Source: Chryseobacterium sp. KLBC 52
GTDB taxonomy: Bacteria; Bacteroidota; Bacteroidia; Flavobacteriales; Weeksellaceae
Reading direction: 5' to 3'
Assembly (NCBI RefSeq): GCF_003347605.1
Contig: NZ_QDFZ01000004.1
Span: forward strand, 186,001-250,000
DNA: 64,000 bases
Below the pieces are notes generated by a model, which did no database searches, had not been told where the DNA came from, and worked only from the letters and a program-made list of their open reading frames with translations. Shown one piece after another: positions 17,106-26,451 of the stretch (the stretch's first letter is position 1; every line of letters begins with the position of its first letter). The translations under genes were made by a program, and so were the position numbers.

Positions 17106-17180
17106 CTTGTTTTATTTTGATAAATATAATAAATCCTTACAGATTTCTGAAAACTGAATTTTTAAGTGGTGATATGAAAC

Positions 17181-17206
17181 AAAAAAACCTCGATGATTTC
17201 GAGGTT
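17181..17206 (-). terminator. Terminator-like hairpin upstream of pncB stop region
   Basis: A 7-bp stem AACCTCG / CGAGGTT with a 7-base loop. On the minus strand it is followed by a T run and lies 27 bases after the pncB stop codon, so it terminates pncB. Confidence 0.8.
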
Positions 17207-17232
17207 TATATGTAATTGTTCTGATGAGGTTA

Positions 17233-18411
17233 TTAATCTTTTATTCTTAAAAATTCTTTAGCCAGTTCGATCATCTTTGGATCACCGGTATATTTACCGT
17301 GCTCATCGGAAAGTTTTACTGTAGGAATCCACTCTTTATTGGGAGCCTGTACGCCAATAAGTTTCATGACGATATTCATGGGCTTTAATCCCACATCATT
17401 CGTGAGGTTGGTGCCGATTCCGAATGAGATACCAATTTTTCCTCTGCAATAATTGGTGATTTCCTCTACTTTTTCCAGATTTAAAGCATCCGAAAAAATA
17501 ATATATTTAAACATAGGATTGATGCCATTTCTTTGATAGTGGGCAATGGTTTTATCTGCAAATTCCAGAGCATCTCCACTGTCATGACGAACGCCATCAA
17601 AAAGCTTAGCAAATTTTTTGTCAAACTGCTGGAAGAAAACATCGGTAGTATAAGTGTCAGACAAGGCTACTCCAAGATCACCTCTGTAAACATCTACCCA
17701 ATGTTCCAGTGCCAACTCATTGGCCATCTTGAATCCATATTCAGCTGCGTGGAACATAAACCATTCATGAGCATGCGTTCCGATGGGTTTTACTCCATAT
17801 TTCATAGCAAAATGAACGTTGGAACTTCCGATAAAAGTAGAGTCTTTTTTCTGGGTTAAAGCTTCCATCACCAGATTTTGTACCTTATAAGAGTGTCTTC
17901 TTCTGGTTCCGAATTCGGCAAACGTTACTCCAAGTCTGCCCAATGAGTCTGCCTTCTCTATGGTTTTACTCATTACCACCTCGTTGGAATCTCTTTCCAT
18001 GTGGTTCATTTCGTAATGGAGTTCGCTGATGAGTGCCAGCAGTGGAACTTCCCAAAGAATGGTTCTGTACCAAAGCCCTTCCACAATGACGGAAAGGTCT
18101 CCTCCTTCCTGGTGGATTTTTACTTCAGACGGATCATAATGATAACCTTCTAAAAAATCAAGATAGGGCAGATCTATATAAGGACATGTTCTTGCCATGA
18201 ACTTTTTTTCATCTTTCGTAAGTTTAAGCTCGGCCATTTTATTGACCGCTTCTCTTAAAGCAGCGTCAAACCCTTCCGGAAAGTGGTGTTTTCCCCTGTT
18301 GATAAATTCGTATTTTACAATAGAACTCGGGAATAGTTTTACCACAGCATTCTGCATGGTTATTTTATAGAAATCATTATCAAGGATAGAGTTTAATCTG
18401 ACGTCGTTCAT
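17233..18411 (-). CDS. pncB: Nicotinate phosphoribosyltransferase
   Basis: A 392-residue enzyme that converts nicotinate, PRPP and ATP to nicotinate mononucleotide in the NAD salvage (Preiss-Handler) pathway. Recognisable blocks are LDNDFYKITMQNAV at the N-terminus, FGTRRRHSY, the PIGTHAHEWFM block and GVRHDSGDALEFADK around the phosphoribosyl site, and GIGTNLTNDVG. The reading frame continues 42 codons upstream, but that extension runs through the dps terminator. The ATG at 18411 has a promoter box just ahead and matches normal family length, so it is chosen as the start. Confidence 0.95.
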   Translation of the reverse strand: MNDVRLNSILDNDFYKITMQNAVVKLFPSSIVKYEFINRGKHHFPEGFDAALREAVNKMAELKLTKDEKKFMARTCPYIDLPYLDFLEGYHYDPSEVKIHQEGGDLSVIVEGLWYRTILWEVPLLALISELHYEMNHMERDSNEVVMSKTIEKADSLGRLGVTFAEFGTRRRHSYKVQNLVMEALTQKKDSTFIGSSNVHFAMKYGVKPIGTHAHEWFMFHAAEYGFKMANELALEHWVDVYRGDLGVALSDTYTTDVFFQQFDKKFAKLFDGVRHDSGDALEFADKTIAHYQRNGINPMFKYIIFSDALNLEKVEEITNYCRGKIGISFGIGTNLTNDVGLKPMNIVMKLIGVQAPNKEWIPTVKLSDEHGKYTGDPKMIELAKEFLRIKD

Positions 18412-18430
18412 AATATGTGTAATTTTAACG

Positions 18431-18438
18431 CAAATATA
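18431..18438 (-). promoter_or_regulatory. -7 promoter element of pncB
   Basis: On the minus strand TATATTTG fits TAnnTTTG and lies 19 bases before the chosen pncB ATG. It directly follows the dps terminator, which supports the downstream start. Confidence 0.5.
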
Positions 18439-18450
18439 GAAATAAAAAAT

Positions 18451-18480
18451 AAAATCGCCTAAATGTAAGGCGATTTTTTT
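18451..18480 (-). terminator. Rho-independent terminator of dps
   Basis: A 10-bp stem AAAATCGCCT / AGGCGATTTT with a 7-base loop, T-rich on both sides, 29 bases after the dps stop codon. Confidence 0.85.
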
Positions 18481-18506
18481 GAAATATTTCCATGCTTTTG
18501 ACGGAG

Positions 18507-18983
18507 TTATTTTCCAAGATAAGAATTGTACATCCAAACTTCTTTTTCCTGCTCGGTAATATAGTCGCTCATTTGCGAATTTGTACCTTCATCTCCCGCT
18601 TGATCTGTAATATCTAAAAGTTCTCTCTGCAGATCAATTACCACTTTGAATGAACTTAGAATCTGTTCCACACTTTTAGTGCCGTCAGTTACTTCTTTAC
18701 TTTCTTTAATGGTTGCCACCTTTAAGTAATCTGAATAATTATGTGCAGGAGTAGCTCCTAACGTAAGGATTCTTTCTGCAATTTCGTCAATCTTTAATAC
18801 AAGGCTGTTGTATAATTCTTCAAACTTGGGGTGAAGCGTGAAGAACTGATCACCTTTAATGTTCCAGTGAGAACCTCTTGTGTTCTGATAGAATACAGAA
18901 TAGTTGGCTAACAGTACATTTAATTTTTCTGAAATGTTCTTACAGTCGGCTTCTTTAAGACCGATAATACTCGCGTTTTTCAT
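18507..18983 (-). CDS. dps: Dps-family ferritin-like DNA-protecting protein
   Basis: A 158-residue protein of the Dps/miniferritin fold. The ferroxidase ligands at subunit interfaces are visible in SHWNIKGDQFFTLHPKFEELYN (His, Asp/His, Glu). It should form a dodecamer that oxidises Fe(II) with H2O2 and stores iron, protecting DNA. The frame extends 13 codons further upstream, but the ATG giving MKNASIIGL fits the family N-terminus and is used here. A terminator follows it, so it is monocistronic. Confidence 0.93.
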   Translation of the reverse strand: MKNASIIGLKEADCKNISEKLNVLLANYSVFYQNTRGSHWNIKGDQFFTLHPKFEELYNSLVLKIDEIAERILTLGATPAHNYSDYLKVATIKESKEVTDGTKSVEQILSSFKVVIDLQRELLDITDQAGDEGTNSQMSDYITEQEKEVWMYNSYLGK

Positions 18984-19370
18984 ATGTATATATTTATTTT
19001 TAAAATGAGATACAATCATCACTTCAGTTCAGTAGAGTATGAAACTTTTTTATGATGACTGATGTGTTTATCATTTGTATATCCCAAATTTACGAAATAT
19101 CGTGCCGAACTCGCTTGATTATTAATAGATCATAACTATTAGAAAGTTTTTAATTATAGTTTGGTTGTATCAGATAAAAACCACAAATCCCTTTATAATT
19201 GAAATTGTATTAAATAATAAATTTCATAATTATTTAATATTCATTTTTTAAGCGGTAAGCTCTATTTCTTTTTATCACTTTCCCTCATGTATATTATGGT
19301 TCTGCGATGATACTTATGAAAAGCGTTTGATTTGAGATGTAAGTATTTGATTTTAATTTTTATATAAGTG
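18984..19370. other. Intergenic region between dps and rpsL
   Basis: About 390 AT-rich bases without a gene. On the minus strand TAAATTTG (19092-19085) is a candidate -7 element for dps, giving a leader of about 95 bases; its -33 partner is weak. Nothing else is recognisable. Confidence 0.45.
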
Positions 19371-19401
19371 TTTGCAGATTAAAAAAATATTACTATTTTT
19401 G
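19371..19401 (+). promoter_or_regulatory. Consensus promoter of the str operon
   Basis: TTTG (19371-19374), 19 bases, TATTTTTG (19394-19401): an exact match to the Bacteroidota primary-sigma promoter. Transcription should begin about 18 bases before the rpsL ATG, leaving almost no leader. Confidence 0.85.
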
Positions 19402-19425
19402 CACCCTAAAATAAAAAGCAATTAA

Positions 19426-19839
19426 ATGCCTACTATTCAACAATTAGTAAGAAAAGGAAGAGCCACGCTTGCCAAGAAGAGCAAATCGGCTGCCCTTGAT
19501 TCTTGTCCACAAAGACGTGGTGTATGTACGAGAGTATATACAACTACACCGAAGAAACCTAACTCTGCACTTAGAAAAGTAGCAAGGGTAAGACTTTCTA
19601 ACGGTAAAGAAGTTAATGCCTATATCCCGGGCGAAGGACACAATCTTCAGGAGCACTCGATAGTATTGGTTAGAGGCGGAAGGGTGAAAGACCTACCGGG
19701 AGTACGTTACCACATCGTAAGAGGTGCATTAGACACCGCTGGTGTAAATGGAAGAACTCAGAGAAGATCTAAGTACGGAGCTAAGAGACCTAAACCAGGA
19801 CAAGCAGCTGCTGCTCCTGCAAAAGGAAAGAAAAAATAA
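19426..19839 (+). CDS. rpsL: 30S ribosomal protein S12
   Basis: A 137-residue S12 that shapes the decoding centre. The conserved [18 protein letters not shown] and the [11 protein letters not shown] block (streptomycin-contact regions) are intact. A C-terminal Ala/Lys tail ([14 protein letters not shown]) extends beyond the usual length of about 124. First gene of the str operon. Confidence 0.98.
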   Translation: MPTIQQLVRKGRATLAKKSKSAALDSCPQRRGVCTRVYTTTPKKPNSALRKVARVRLSNGKEVNAYIPGEGHNLQEHSIVLVRGGRVKDLPGVRYHIVRGALDTAGVNGRTQRRSKYGAKRPKPGQAAAAPAKGKKK

Positions 19840-19862
19840 TCATTAAATAAGGTACAAAAGCA

Positions 19863-20339
19863 ATGAGAAAGACAAAAGCGAAAAAAAGACCGTTGTTACC
19901 AGATCCGAAATTTAATGATCAATTGGTAACGAGATTCGTAAACAACTTAATGCTTGACGGTAAGAAGTCAATCGCATTCAAAATTTTCTATGATGCATTG
20001 GATATCGTAGAAACTAAAAAAGGAGATAACGAAAAAACTGCACTTGAAATCTGGAAAGATGCACTTACAAATGTAATGCCTCACGTAGAAGTACGTTCTA
20101 GAAGAGTAGGTGGAGCTAACTTCCAAATCCCTATGCCAATCAGAGCTGATAGAAAAATTTCTATGGCAATGAAATGGTTAATCAAGTATTCTAAAGCTAG
20201 AAATGATAAGTCTATGGCTTTGAAATTAGCTAATGAAGTTGTAGCTGCTTCAAGAGAAGAAGGTGCTGCTTTCAAAAAGAAATCTGATACTCACAAAATG
20301 GCGGAAGCTAACAAGGCTTTCTCACACTTCAAATTCTAA
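19863..20339 (+). CDS. rpsG: 30S ribosomal protein S7
   Basis: A 158-residue S7, the primary binder that nucleates assembly of the 30S head. Conserved blocks are [39 protein letters not shown] and the C-terminal EANKAFSHF. It lies 23 bases after rpsL and 6 bases before fusA. Confidence 0.98.
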   Translation: MRKTKAKKRPLLPDPKFNDQLVTRFVNNLMLDGKKSIAFKIFYDALDIVETKKGDNEKTALEIWKDALTNVMPHVEVRSRRVGGANFQIPMPIRADRKISMAMKWLIKYSKARNDKSMALKLANEVVAASREEGAAFKKKSDTHKMAEANKAFSHFKF

Positions 20340-20345
20340 TCTGAA

Positions 20346-22463
20346 ATGGGAAGAGATCTTAAATTTACAAGAAATATTGGTATCGCTGCTCACATTGATG
20401 CAGGTAAAACTACCACTACAGAAAGGATTTTATTCTATACAGGGGTAAACCACAAAATTGGAGAGGTTCACGATGGTGCTTCTACAATGGACTGGATGGA
20501 GCAGGAAGCAGAAAGAGGTATTACTATTACTTCAGCTGCAACTACTTGTTCTTGGAACTTTCCAACAGATCAAGGAAAACCTGTTGCTGATACTAAGCCT
20601 TACCACTTCAACATTATCGATACACCGGGACACGTTGACTTCACTGTAGAGGTAAACAGATCTTTAAGAGTATTAGATGGATTGGTATTCTTATTCTCTG
20701 CAGTAGATGGAGTAGAGCCTCAGTCTGAAACAAACTGGAGACTTGCTGACAACTACAAAGTTGCAAGAATGGGATTCGTAAACAAAATGGACAGACAAGG
20801 TGCTGACTTCCTTAACGTGGTAAACCAGGTTAAAGAAATGTTAGGATCTAACGCAGTTCCAATCGTTTTACCAATCGGTGCTGAAGAAGATTTCAAAGGA
20901 GTTGTTGACTTAATTAAAAACAGAGCGATCATCTGGGATGAAGCAGGACAAGGAGCTACTTTCGAAGTAGTGCCAATTCCTGAAGATATGAAGGATGAAG
21001 TTCTTGAATATAGAGAGAAACTAGTAGAAGCTGTTTCTGAATATGACGAAACTTTGATGGAGAAATTCTTCGAAGATCCGGATTCAATTACAGAAGAAGA
21101 AATCAATGCTGCATTGAGAGCTGCTACTATCGATTTATCTATTATCCCAATGACTTGTGGTTCTTCATTCAAGAATAAAGGAGTACAGTTTATGTTGGAT
21201 GCAGTATGTAAATACCTTCCTTCTCCATTGGATAAAGATGATATCAAAGGTACTGATCCAAGAACAGACGCTGAGATCACAAGAAAGCCATCTGTAGATG
21301 AGCCTTTCTCTGCTCTAGCATTTAAGATTGCTACTGACCCGTTCGTGGGAAGATTAGCATTCTTCAGAGCATATTCTGGAAGACTGGATGCTGGTTCTTA
21401 TATCTTGAACACTCGTTCAGGAGATAAAGAAAGAATCTCAAGAATCTATCAGATGCACGCTAACAAGCAAAATCCAGTAGAATATATTGAAGCTGGAGAT
21501 ATTGGTGCAGCAGTAGGATTCAAGTCTATCAAAACTGGTGATACGATGTGTGACGAGAAAAACCCGATCATTCTTGAATCTATGGTTTTCCCTGATCCGG
21601 TAATTGGTATCGCTGTTGAGCCTAAAACTAAAGCTGACCAGGATAAAATGGGTAACGCTTTAGCTAAATTGGCAGAAGAAGATCCTACGTTTACTGTTAG
21701 AACTGACGAAGCTTCTGGACAAACGATTATCTCTGGTATGGGTGAGCTTCACTTAGATATCATTGTTGACCGTATGAAGAGAGAGTTCAAAGTTGAAGTA
21801 AACCAGGGACAACCTCAGGTAGAGTACAAAGAAAACTTAACAAAAGTTGCTCAACACAGAGAAGTTTACAAAAAACAATCTGGTGGTAAAGGTAAATTTG
21901 CTGACATTGTATTTGAACTAGGACCTGCAGACGAAGGTAAAGTTGGTTTAGAATTTATCAATGAGATCAAAGGTGGTAACGTTCCTAGAGAATTTGTTCC
22001 TGCAATTGAAAAAGGATTTAAAGCTGCAATGAAGAACGGTCCTTTGGCTGGTTTCGAAGTTGAAGGTATTAAAGTTACTCTTAAAGATGGATCTTTCCAC
22101 GCGGTGGATTCTGATGCTCTTTCATTTGAAATGGCTGCTAAATTAGGATTTAAAGAAGCGGGACGTGCTGCTAAGCCAGTAATCATGGAGCCTATTATGA
22201 AACTGGAAGTTGTAACTCCGGAAGAATATATGGGTAACATCATTGGTGACCTTAACAAGAGAAGAGGTACTATCAGTGGTCAGGAAGAGAAAAATGGAGC
22301 TGTTGTAATCAAAGGTTCTGTTCCACTTTCTGAAATGTTTGGATACGTAACTACTCTAAGAACACTTTCATCAGGAAGAGCTACTTCTTCTATGGAATTA
22401 GAGAAGTACCAGGCTACTCCACAAAACGTTGCTGAAGAAATCATAGCTAAAGCAAAAGGTTAA
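20346..22463 (+). CDS. fusA: Translation elongation factor G
   Basis: A 705-residue GTPase that drives ribosomal translocation. The G motifs are intact: [15 protein letters not shown] (G1), [11 protein letters not shown] (switch I), DTPGHVDF (G3) and NKMD (G4). Domains II to V follow, including [20 protein letters not shown] (domain III) and the C-terminal [17 protein letters not shown]. Normal length and position in the str operon. Confidence 0.98.
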   Translation: MGRDLKFTRNIGIAAHIDAGKTTTTERILFYTGVNHKIGEVHDGASTMDWMEQEAERGITITSAATTCSWNFPTDQGKPVADTKPYHFNIIDTPGHVDFTVEVNRSLRVLDGLVFLFSAVDGVEPQSETNWRLADNYKVARMGFVNKMDRQGADFLNVVNQVKEMLGSNAVPIVLPIGAEEDFKGVVDLIKNRAIIWDEAGQGATFEVVPIPEDMKDEVLEYREKLVEAVSEYDETLMEKFFEDPDSITEEEINAALRAATIDLSIIPMTCGSSFKNKGVQFMLDAVCKYLPSPLDKDDIKGTDPRTDAEITRKPSVDEPFSALAFKIATDPFVGRLAFFRAYSGRLDAGSYILNTRSGDKERISRIYQMHANKQNPVEYIEAGDIGAAVGFKSIKTGDTMCDEKNPIILESMVFPDPVIGIAVEPKTKADQDKMGNALAKLAEEDPTFTVRTDEASGQTIISGMGELHLDIIVDRMKREFKVEVNQGQPQVEYKENLTKVAQHREVYKKQSGGKGKFADIVFELGPADEGKVGLEFINEIKGGNVPREFVPAIEKGFKAAMKNGPLAGFEVEGIKVTLKDGSFHAVDSDALSFEMAAKLGFKEAGRAAKPVIMEPIMKLEVVTPEEYMGNIIGDLNKRRGTISGQEEKNGAVVIKGSVPLSEMFGYVTTLRTLSSGRATSSMELEKYQATPQNVAEEIIAKAKG

Positions 22464-22479
22464 TTTTTAAATTAAAGAA

Positions 22480-22785
22480 ATGTCACAAAGAATCAGAATA
22501 AAACTAAAATCTTACGATTACAACTTGGTAGACAAGTCTGCTGAGAAAATCGTAAAAACGGTAAAGGCTACTGGTGCTGTTGTAAACGGTCCAATTCCAT
22601 TACCAACGAACAAGAGAATCTTCACAGTGTTGAGATCTCCGCACGTAAACAAGAAAGCAAGAGAGCAGTTCCAATTATCAGCTCACAAGAGACTAATGGA
22701 TATCTACTCTTCTTCTTCTAAGACTGTTGATGCTCTAATGAAATTAGAACTTCCTTCAGGTGTAGACGTTGAAATTAAAGTGTGA
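22480..22785 (+). CDS. rpsJ: 30S ribosomal protein S10
   Basis: A 101-residue S10 (also the transcription factor NusE). It has [31 protein letters not shown] and [13 protein letters not shown]. In most Bacteroidota rpsJ directly precedes rplC. Here it closes the str operon with a terminator, and rplC lies about 16.4 kb away. Confidence 0.98.
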   Translation: MSQRIRIKLKSYDYNLVDKSAEKIVKTVKATGAVVNGPIPLPTNKRIFTVLRSPHVNKKAREQFQLSAHKRLMDIYSSSSKTVDALMKLELPSGVDVEIKV

Positions 22786-22812
22786 TAAATGCATACTTTG
22801 CAATGATTATAC

Positions 22813-22843
22813 AATCCGTTCCTTTTAAGGGACGGATTTTTTT
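22813..22843 (+). terminator. Rho-independent terminator of the str operon
   Basis: A 10-bp stem AATCCGTTCC / GGGACGGATT (one G-T pair) with a 6-base loop and seven T, 27 bases after rpsJ. Confidence 0.9.
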
Positions 22844-23084
22844 ATGCACCAAATCTAACACACCAACACAAGAGTGATGGTGTGTATATCACTAAACCGG
22901 CTTTTTTTTGCATTGTAATTTCTGTAATCATAAAAGGCCTCGAATCAATAGCCTTTAATGATGCTACGGATCTGTTTGGAGATTGTAATGGGCTGTAGGA
23001 TATGATTAATGATCTGATATTACTGGTTGTTTCCAGGGTGACATATGTCACACTTATTAATTTATTTAGAATTAATAAAAATAA
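22844..23084. other. Intergenic region upstream of the TonB receptor gene
   Basis: About 240 bases with no convincing gene. An inverted repeat ACACACCA / TGGTGTGT (within 22858-22890) could form a hairpin or be a regulator site. I could not identify a Fur-type box with confidence. Confidence 0.4.
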
Positions 23085-23092
23085 TAATTTTG
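23085..23092 (+). promoter_or_regulatory. -7 promoter element of the TonB receptor gene
   Basis: TAATTTTG matches TAnnTTTG and ends 14 bases before the ATG at 23107, supporting that ATG over the upstream in-frame one at 23002. Confidence 0.5.
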
Positions 23093-23106
23093 CTAAAAAT
23101 TATCAG

Positions 23107-25362
23107 ATGAATAAAGTAGTATCCTTTTCTCTGCTATTATTGGGTGGGGTTCTTGCCAATGCGCAGAAAGTAAATGATTCAGTAAAACACAAGAAAATTG
23201 AAGAAGTAGAACTGTTTGGTGAGAAAAAGAAACAACCGCAAGGTCTTGATGCCATTACAAGATTGCCTTTGAAAACCAGAGATCAGATTCAGAGTATTTC
23301 AATAATCTCCCATAAAGCCATTGAAGAATTAGGAGCACTTACAGTCACTGATGTTGCCAAAAACGTTCCTGGGGTAACTTTGTTTTCAAGCTACGGCGGA
23401 GGAAACGAAAGTATGTCCATCCGGGGATATCGTGGAGTTCCGGTATTAAAAAACGGGGTTCAGCTGGATTCAGATTTCCGTACTGCAGGGATGATTACAG
23501 ATATGCAGGGCGTAGAAAGTATTCAGGTGATTAAAGGATCTGCTGCAATTGGTCAGGGAATCGGAAATGGTTTGGGATCTGCAGGAGGAGTTATCAATGT
23601 TGTAACAAAAAGACCTCAGTTTGTTGATCAGACTAATGTAGGATTTCGTTACGGAAGCTGGGATTTTTACAGACCTACAGTAGATTTCCAGAGAGTATTG
23701 GATTCTCAGGGAAAAGTAGCTGTGAGATTCAACGGAGCGTACCAGAATAATAATTCATTCAGAAGCCATGTGCAGGGCGAAAGAATTTATGTAAACCCAT
23801 CTGTCGCTTTCCGTCCGGATGATAAAACATTAATCAATGTGGAAATGGATTATCTTCATGATAAAAGAACACCGGACAGAGGAACCATCAACCTTGCTCC
23901 TGGAACTGTTGAAGCATTATATCACATGCCAAAAGGAAAATTTCTAGGATATACATCTGATTATTCAAAAACAGAAACTTTCAACTTTGCTACGACAATC
24001 GTTCGTAACCTTACCGATAAATTAAAGGTAAGAGCAGCTTTCGTTAATTCGGTAAGCAATACGGATTCTGAAGCTTCTTCAGTTTCATTACCAGCTGGTG
24101 AAACAAACTATAATATCAGACAGCGTACTATAGGAAAATCGCAGGGTGAAGATATCAATAAAGTACTACAGTTAGACTTCATCGGAGAGCAGATAAAGAC
24201 AGGATTTATCAACCATACCTTCCAGGTCGGTTTCGATTGGAGAGAAACAGAAACTTCATCCACAACTTACGAAGCTTATAAAAATTCAATTGCACCCGGG
24301 AATTTAATTACGGCACGTGCTACAAAAATTGGTAATACAACTTACACTGCCAATCCACTGGATATTTTTGATGTAGTGAACGGGAGTATTCCCAATCAGC
24401 TTCCTGTAAACGTTATTTATAAAAACCTGGGAAGGTCAAACGCTGTTTTAACTCCAAGTATCGGGGCTATGGCTCAGGATGTCATGACGATCGGGAAATA
24501 TGTAAAAGCCCATTTAGGACTTCGTTACAGCAGATTAAATGGCTCAGCCAATGAATCTGTAGATACGTGGAATCCTAATTTCGGATTGATCGTTTCTCCA
24601 CTTCCAAATGTGAATGTATTTGGATCATATACAACAACAACTTCTTTAAGATCTTCTAACAACTTCCTGTTAGACGGGGGAAGAGTAGGACCGTCCATGA
24701 CTAAACAGTGGGAAGCAGGAATTAAATCAGATTGGTTTAATGAGCGTTTAAGATTTAACGTAACGGTATTTGACATTAAAACAGACCACCTTTCATTCAC
24801 TATTCTTGACGAAAATTATAACCCTGTTGTGATCGACAAACAAACAATGTATGGTCTTGCAGGAAATCTTAGAAGAAAAGGAGTTGAAGTAGAATTGATC
24901 GGAAGAATTCTACCCAACCTTCAGGTAATGTCAGGATGGGCTTATCTCGATGCGCAATATCAGGACAGCCCTGCTTACATGAACGGATCTGCACCTATGA
25001 ATGCACCTAAACATACTGCAAACGGATGGTTGAATTATAAATTCAATAAAGGTACTTTATCAGGACTTGATGTTGGTGCAGGAATTTATTATGTTGGAAA
25101 AAGACCGGTTGATGAATGGACTCAGAAAACATTTACAGCGGGCCACCTGAACAGTGTGAAGCCTGGAGATAAACCTTTCGATATGCCGGAATATACAACA
25201 GTAGATGCTCAGGTCGGTTATTCTCTGAAAAATGGAATGGGATTAAGAGTATTCTTCAATAATATTTTTGACAGCGTAGGATACAGTTCTTATTTCAGAG
25301 GAGGATACATTGATCAGATTCAGCCAAGAAACTTTGCTGTGCAAGTAAATTATAAATTCTAA
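23107..25362 (+). CDS. TonB-dependent siderophore receptor
   Basis: A 751-residue outer-membrane receptor. A signal peptide (MNKVVSFSLLLLGGVLANAQ) is followed by a plug domain with NVPGVTLFSSYGGGNESMSIRG and VIKGSAAIGQG, the conserved GGVINVVTKRP at the plug-barrel junction, a 22-strand barrel, and a C-terminal aromatic (QVNYKF). The layout is that of FhuE/Fiu/FoxA-type ferric siderophore receptors and lacks the CarboxypepD-like extension common in Bacteroidota SusC proteins. The frame is open 35 codons further upstream, but the signal peptide fixes the start. It is followed after 15 bases by a small lipoprotein gene. Confidence 0.93.
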   Translation: MNKVVSFSLLLLGGVLANAQKVNDSVKHKKIEEVELFGEKKKQPQGLDAITRLPLKTRDQIQSISIISHKAIEELGALTVTDVAKNVPGVTLFSSYGGGNESMSIRGYRGVPVLKNGVQLDSDFRTAGMITDMQGVESIQVIKGSAAIGQGIGNGLGSAGGVINVVTKRPQFVDQTNVGFRYGSWDFYRPTVDFQRVLDSQGKVAVRFNGAYQNNNSFRSHVQGERIYVNPSVAFRPDDKTLINVEMDYLHDKRTPDRGTINLAPGTVEALYHMPKGKFLGYTSDYSKTETFNFATTIVRNLTDKLKVRAAFVNSVSNTDSEASSVSLPAGETNYNIRQRTIGKSQGEDINKVLQLDFIGEQIKTGFINHTFQVGFDWRETETSSTTYEAYKNSIAPGNLITARATKIGNTTYTANPLDIFDVVNGSIPNQLPVNVIYKNLGRSNAVLTPSIGAMAQDVMTIGKYVKAHLGLRYSRLNGSANESVDTWNPNFGLIVSPLPNVNVFGSYTTTTSLRSSNNFLLDGGRVGPSMTKQWEAGIKSDWFNERLRFNVTVFDIKTDHLSFTILDENYNPVVIDKQTMYGLAGNLRRKGVEVELIGRILPNLQVMSGWAYLDAQYQDSPAYMNGSAPMNAPKHTANGWLNYKFNKGTLSGLDVGAGIYYVGKRPVDEWTQKTFTAGHLNSVKPGDKPFDMPEYTTVDAQVGYSLKNGMGLRVFFNNIFDSVGYSSYFRGGYIDQIQPRNFAVQVNYKF

Positions 25363-25377
25363 CCCCAAAAAAATAGT

Positions 25378-25665
25378 ATGAAAATTATCAGAACAGTACC
25401 CTTAGTATTCATTGCCATTGCCGGTTTAACTTCATGTTCCGAAGAACATTTATCCGAAGAAGAACTGAAAACAGCAAGAGAAAATATAGAAAGACATTAC
25501 ACAAATCCCAGAAGTATATATTCCTGGGGTAATATTTCTCCCTGGAAAGATCATTGGAATAATATCTCTTATCCAAAAACTTTTTCACCTGGACAGGTAG
25601 GAAGGAGCATCATAGCAGAAGAAAAGCTAAATGTTGAAAACCGTTTTTCAGGGAAAATCAAATAA
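25378..25665 (+). CDS. Small lipoprotein co-transcribed with the TonB receptor
   Basis: A 95-residue lipoprotein (lipobox ending at C20, LTSCS). The mature part is charged, then Trp/Tyr-rich (SIYSWGNISPWKDHWNN). I do not recognise a family. Tight linkage to the receptor gene and a shared terminator suggest an accessory role in ligand capture, but that is inference. Confidence 0.75.
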   Translation: MKIIRTVPLVFIAIAGLTSCSEEHLSEEELKTARENIERHYTNPRSIYSWGNISPWKDHWNNISYPKTFSPGQVGRSIIAEEKLNVENRFSGKIK

Positions 25666-25700
25666 CATACTATCAAACATTCATATCAATTTTAATTTGA

Positions 25701-25737
25701 AAACATTAGGACAATACTTTGTCTTAATGTTTTTTTG
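25701..25737 (+). terminator. Rho-independent terminator of the TonB receptor operon
   Basis: A 14-bp stem from AAACATTAGGACAA to TTGTCTTAATGTTT (one G-T pair) around a 4-base loop, followed by T's. Confidence 0.88.
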
Positions 25738-25801
25738 TTAGTATTTACTATTTATTATTCGTGATTCCCGTTAATTTTATACATTTAATCCATCATATAA
25801 A

Positions 25802-26308
25802 ATGACGACCATGGGAAAAAAGAACCATAGCTTTTTTGAGAAATTTTCAAACTGGGCTGTAAAATTTACAGGAAGTCCATATGCCTTTATAGGAGCTTTT
25901 CTTATCGTAGTAGTATGGGCAGTTTCCGGACCTTTTTTTGACTATTCCGAAACCTGGCAGCTGGTAATCAATACCGGAACAACAATCATTACTTTTCTGA
26001 TGGTATTCCTTATTCAGAAAGCTCAGAATAAAGACTCGAAAGCCATACAGATTAAGCTCAATGAAATTATTGCCGCTCATGAAAAAGCAAGCAACCGTAT
26101 TGTGGATATTGAAGATCTTACAGAAGCGGAACTGGATCAGCTTCACATCTATTATGAAAAGCTGGGCGAACTTGCCAAAAAAGATGCGGATATCCATATG
26201 TCGCATTCTATTGATGCAGCACAAAGAAATCATGACTACAAATTTGAGTTTTTTAAAAGAAAACATGAAGAGTGGATACAGAAAAAAGAACAAAAAAGGA
26301 TTGATTAA
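25802..26308 (+). CDS. Low-affinity iron permease family membrane protein
   Basis: A 168-residue protein with two transmembrane helices (about 30-50 and 60-80), containing FTGSPYAFIGAFLIVVVWAVSGP and TGTTIITFLMVFLIQKAQNKDSKAIQIKLNEII. These are the hallmarks of the low-affinity iron permease family (PF04120, Fet4-like). The second half is a soluble, charged helical tail rich in Lys and Glu. Bacterial members are far shorter than yeast Fet4 and transport has rarely been shown. The neighbouring siderophore receptor fits an iron theme. Confidence 0.85.
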   Translation: MTTMGKKNHSFFEKFSNWAVKFTGSPYAFIGAFLIVVVWAVSGPFFDYSETWQLVINTGTTIITFLMVFLIQKAQNKDSKAIQIKLNEIIAAHEKASNRIVDIEDLTEAELDQLHIYYEKLGELAKKDADIHMSHSIDAAQRNHDYKFEFFKRKHEEWIQKKEQKRID

Positions 26309-26451
26309 TAATATTTTATAATATTTTAAATATTGTTATTTTTTTTATAACACACTATAGGCATTATAGGTAATTTGCTGTTTTTTCTTATTTTTTTATT
26401 TGGTTTTTAGCGTTTTTTTTGATAAATATCTAGATTTATTGAAAAAAAAAC

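Noticed and set aside
18412..18537. N-terminal extension of the PncB frame
   Set aside because: It runs through the dps terminator and adds 42 hydrophobic residues that the family lacks; a promoter box lies just ahead of the downstream ATG.
18984..19425. Search for tRNA or small RNA between dps and rpsL
   Set aside because: No cloverleaf, no CCA-type end and no stable stem was found.
20753..21280. 175-codon frame antisense to fusA
   Set aside because: Low-complexity Ser/Ile-rich shadow of a well-established gene.
22858..23085. Possible Fur box before the TonB receptor gene
   Set aside because: Only generic AT-rich sequence is present; no convincing GATAAT-type inverted array.
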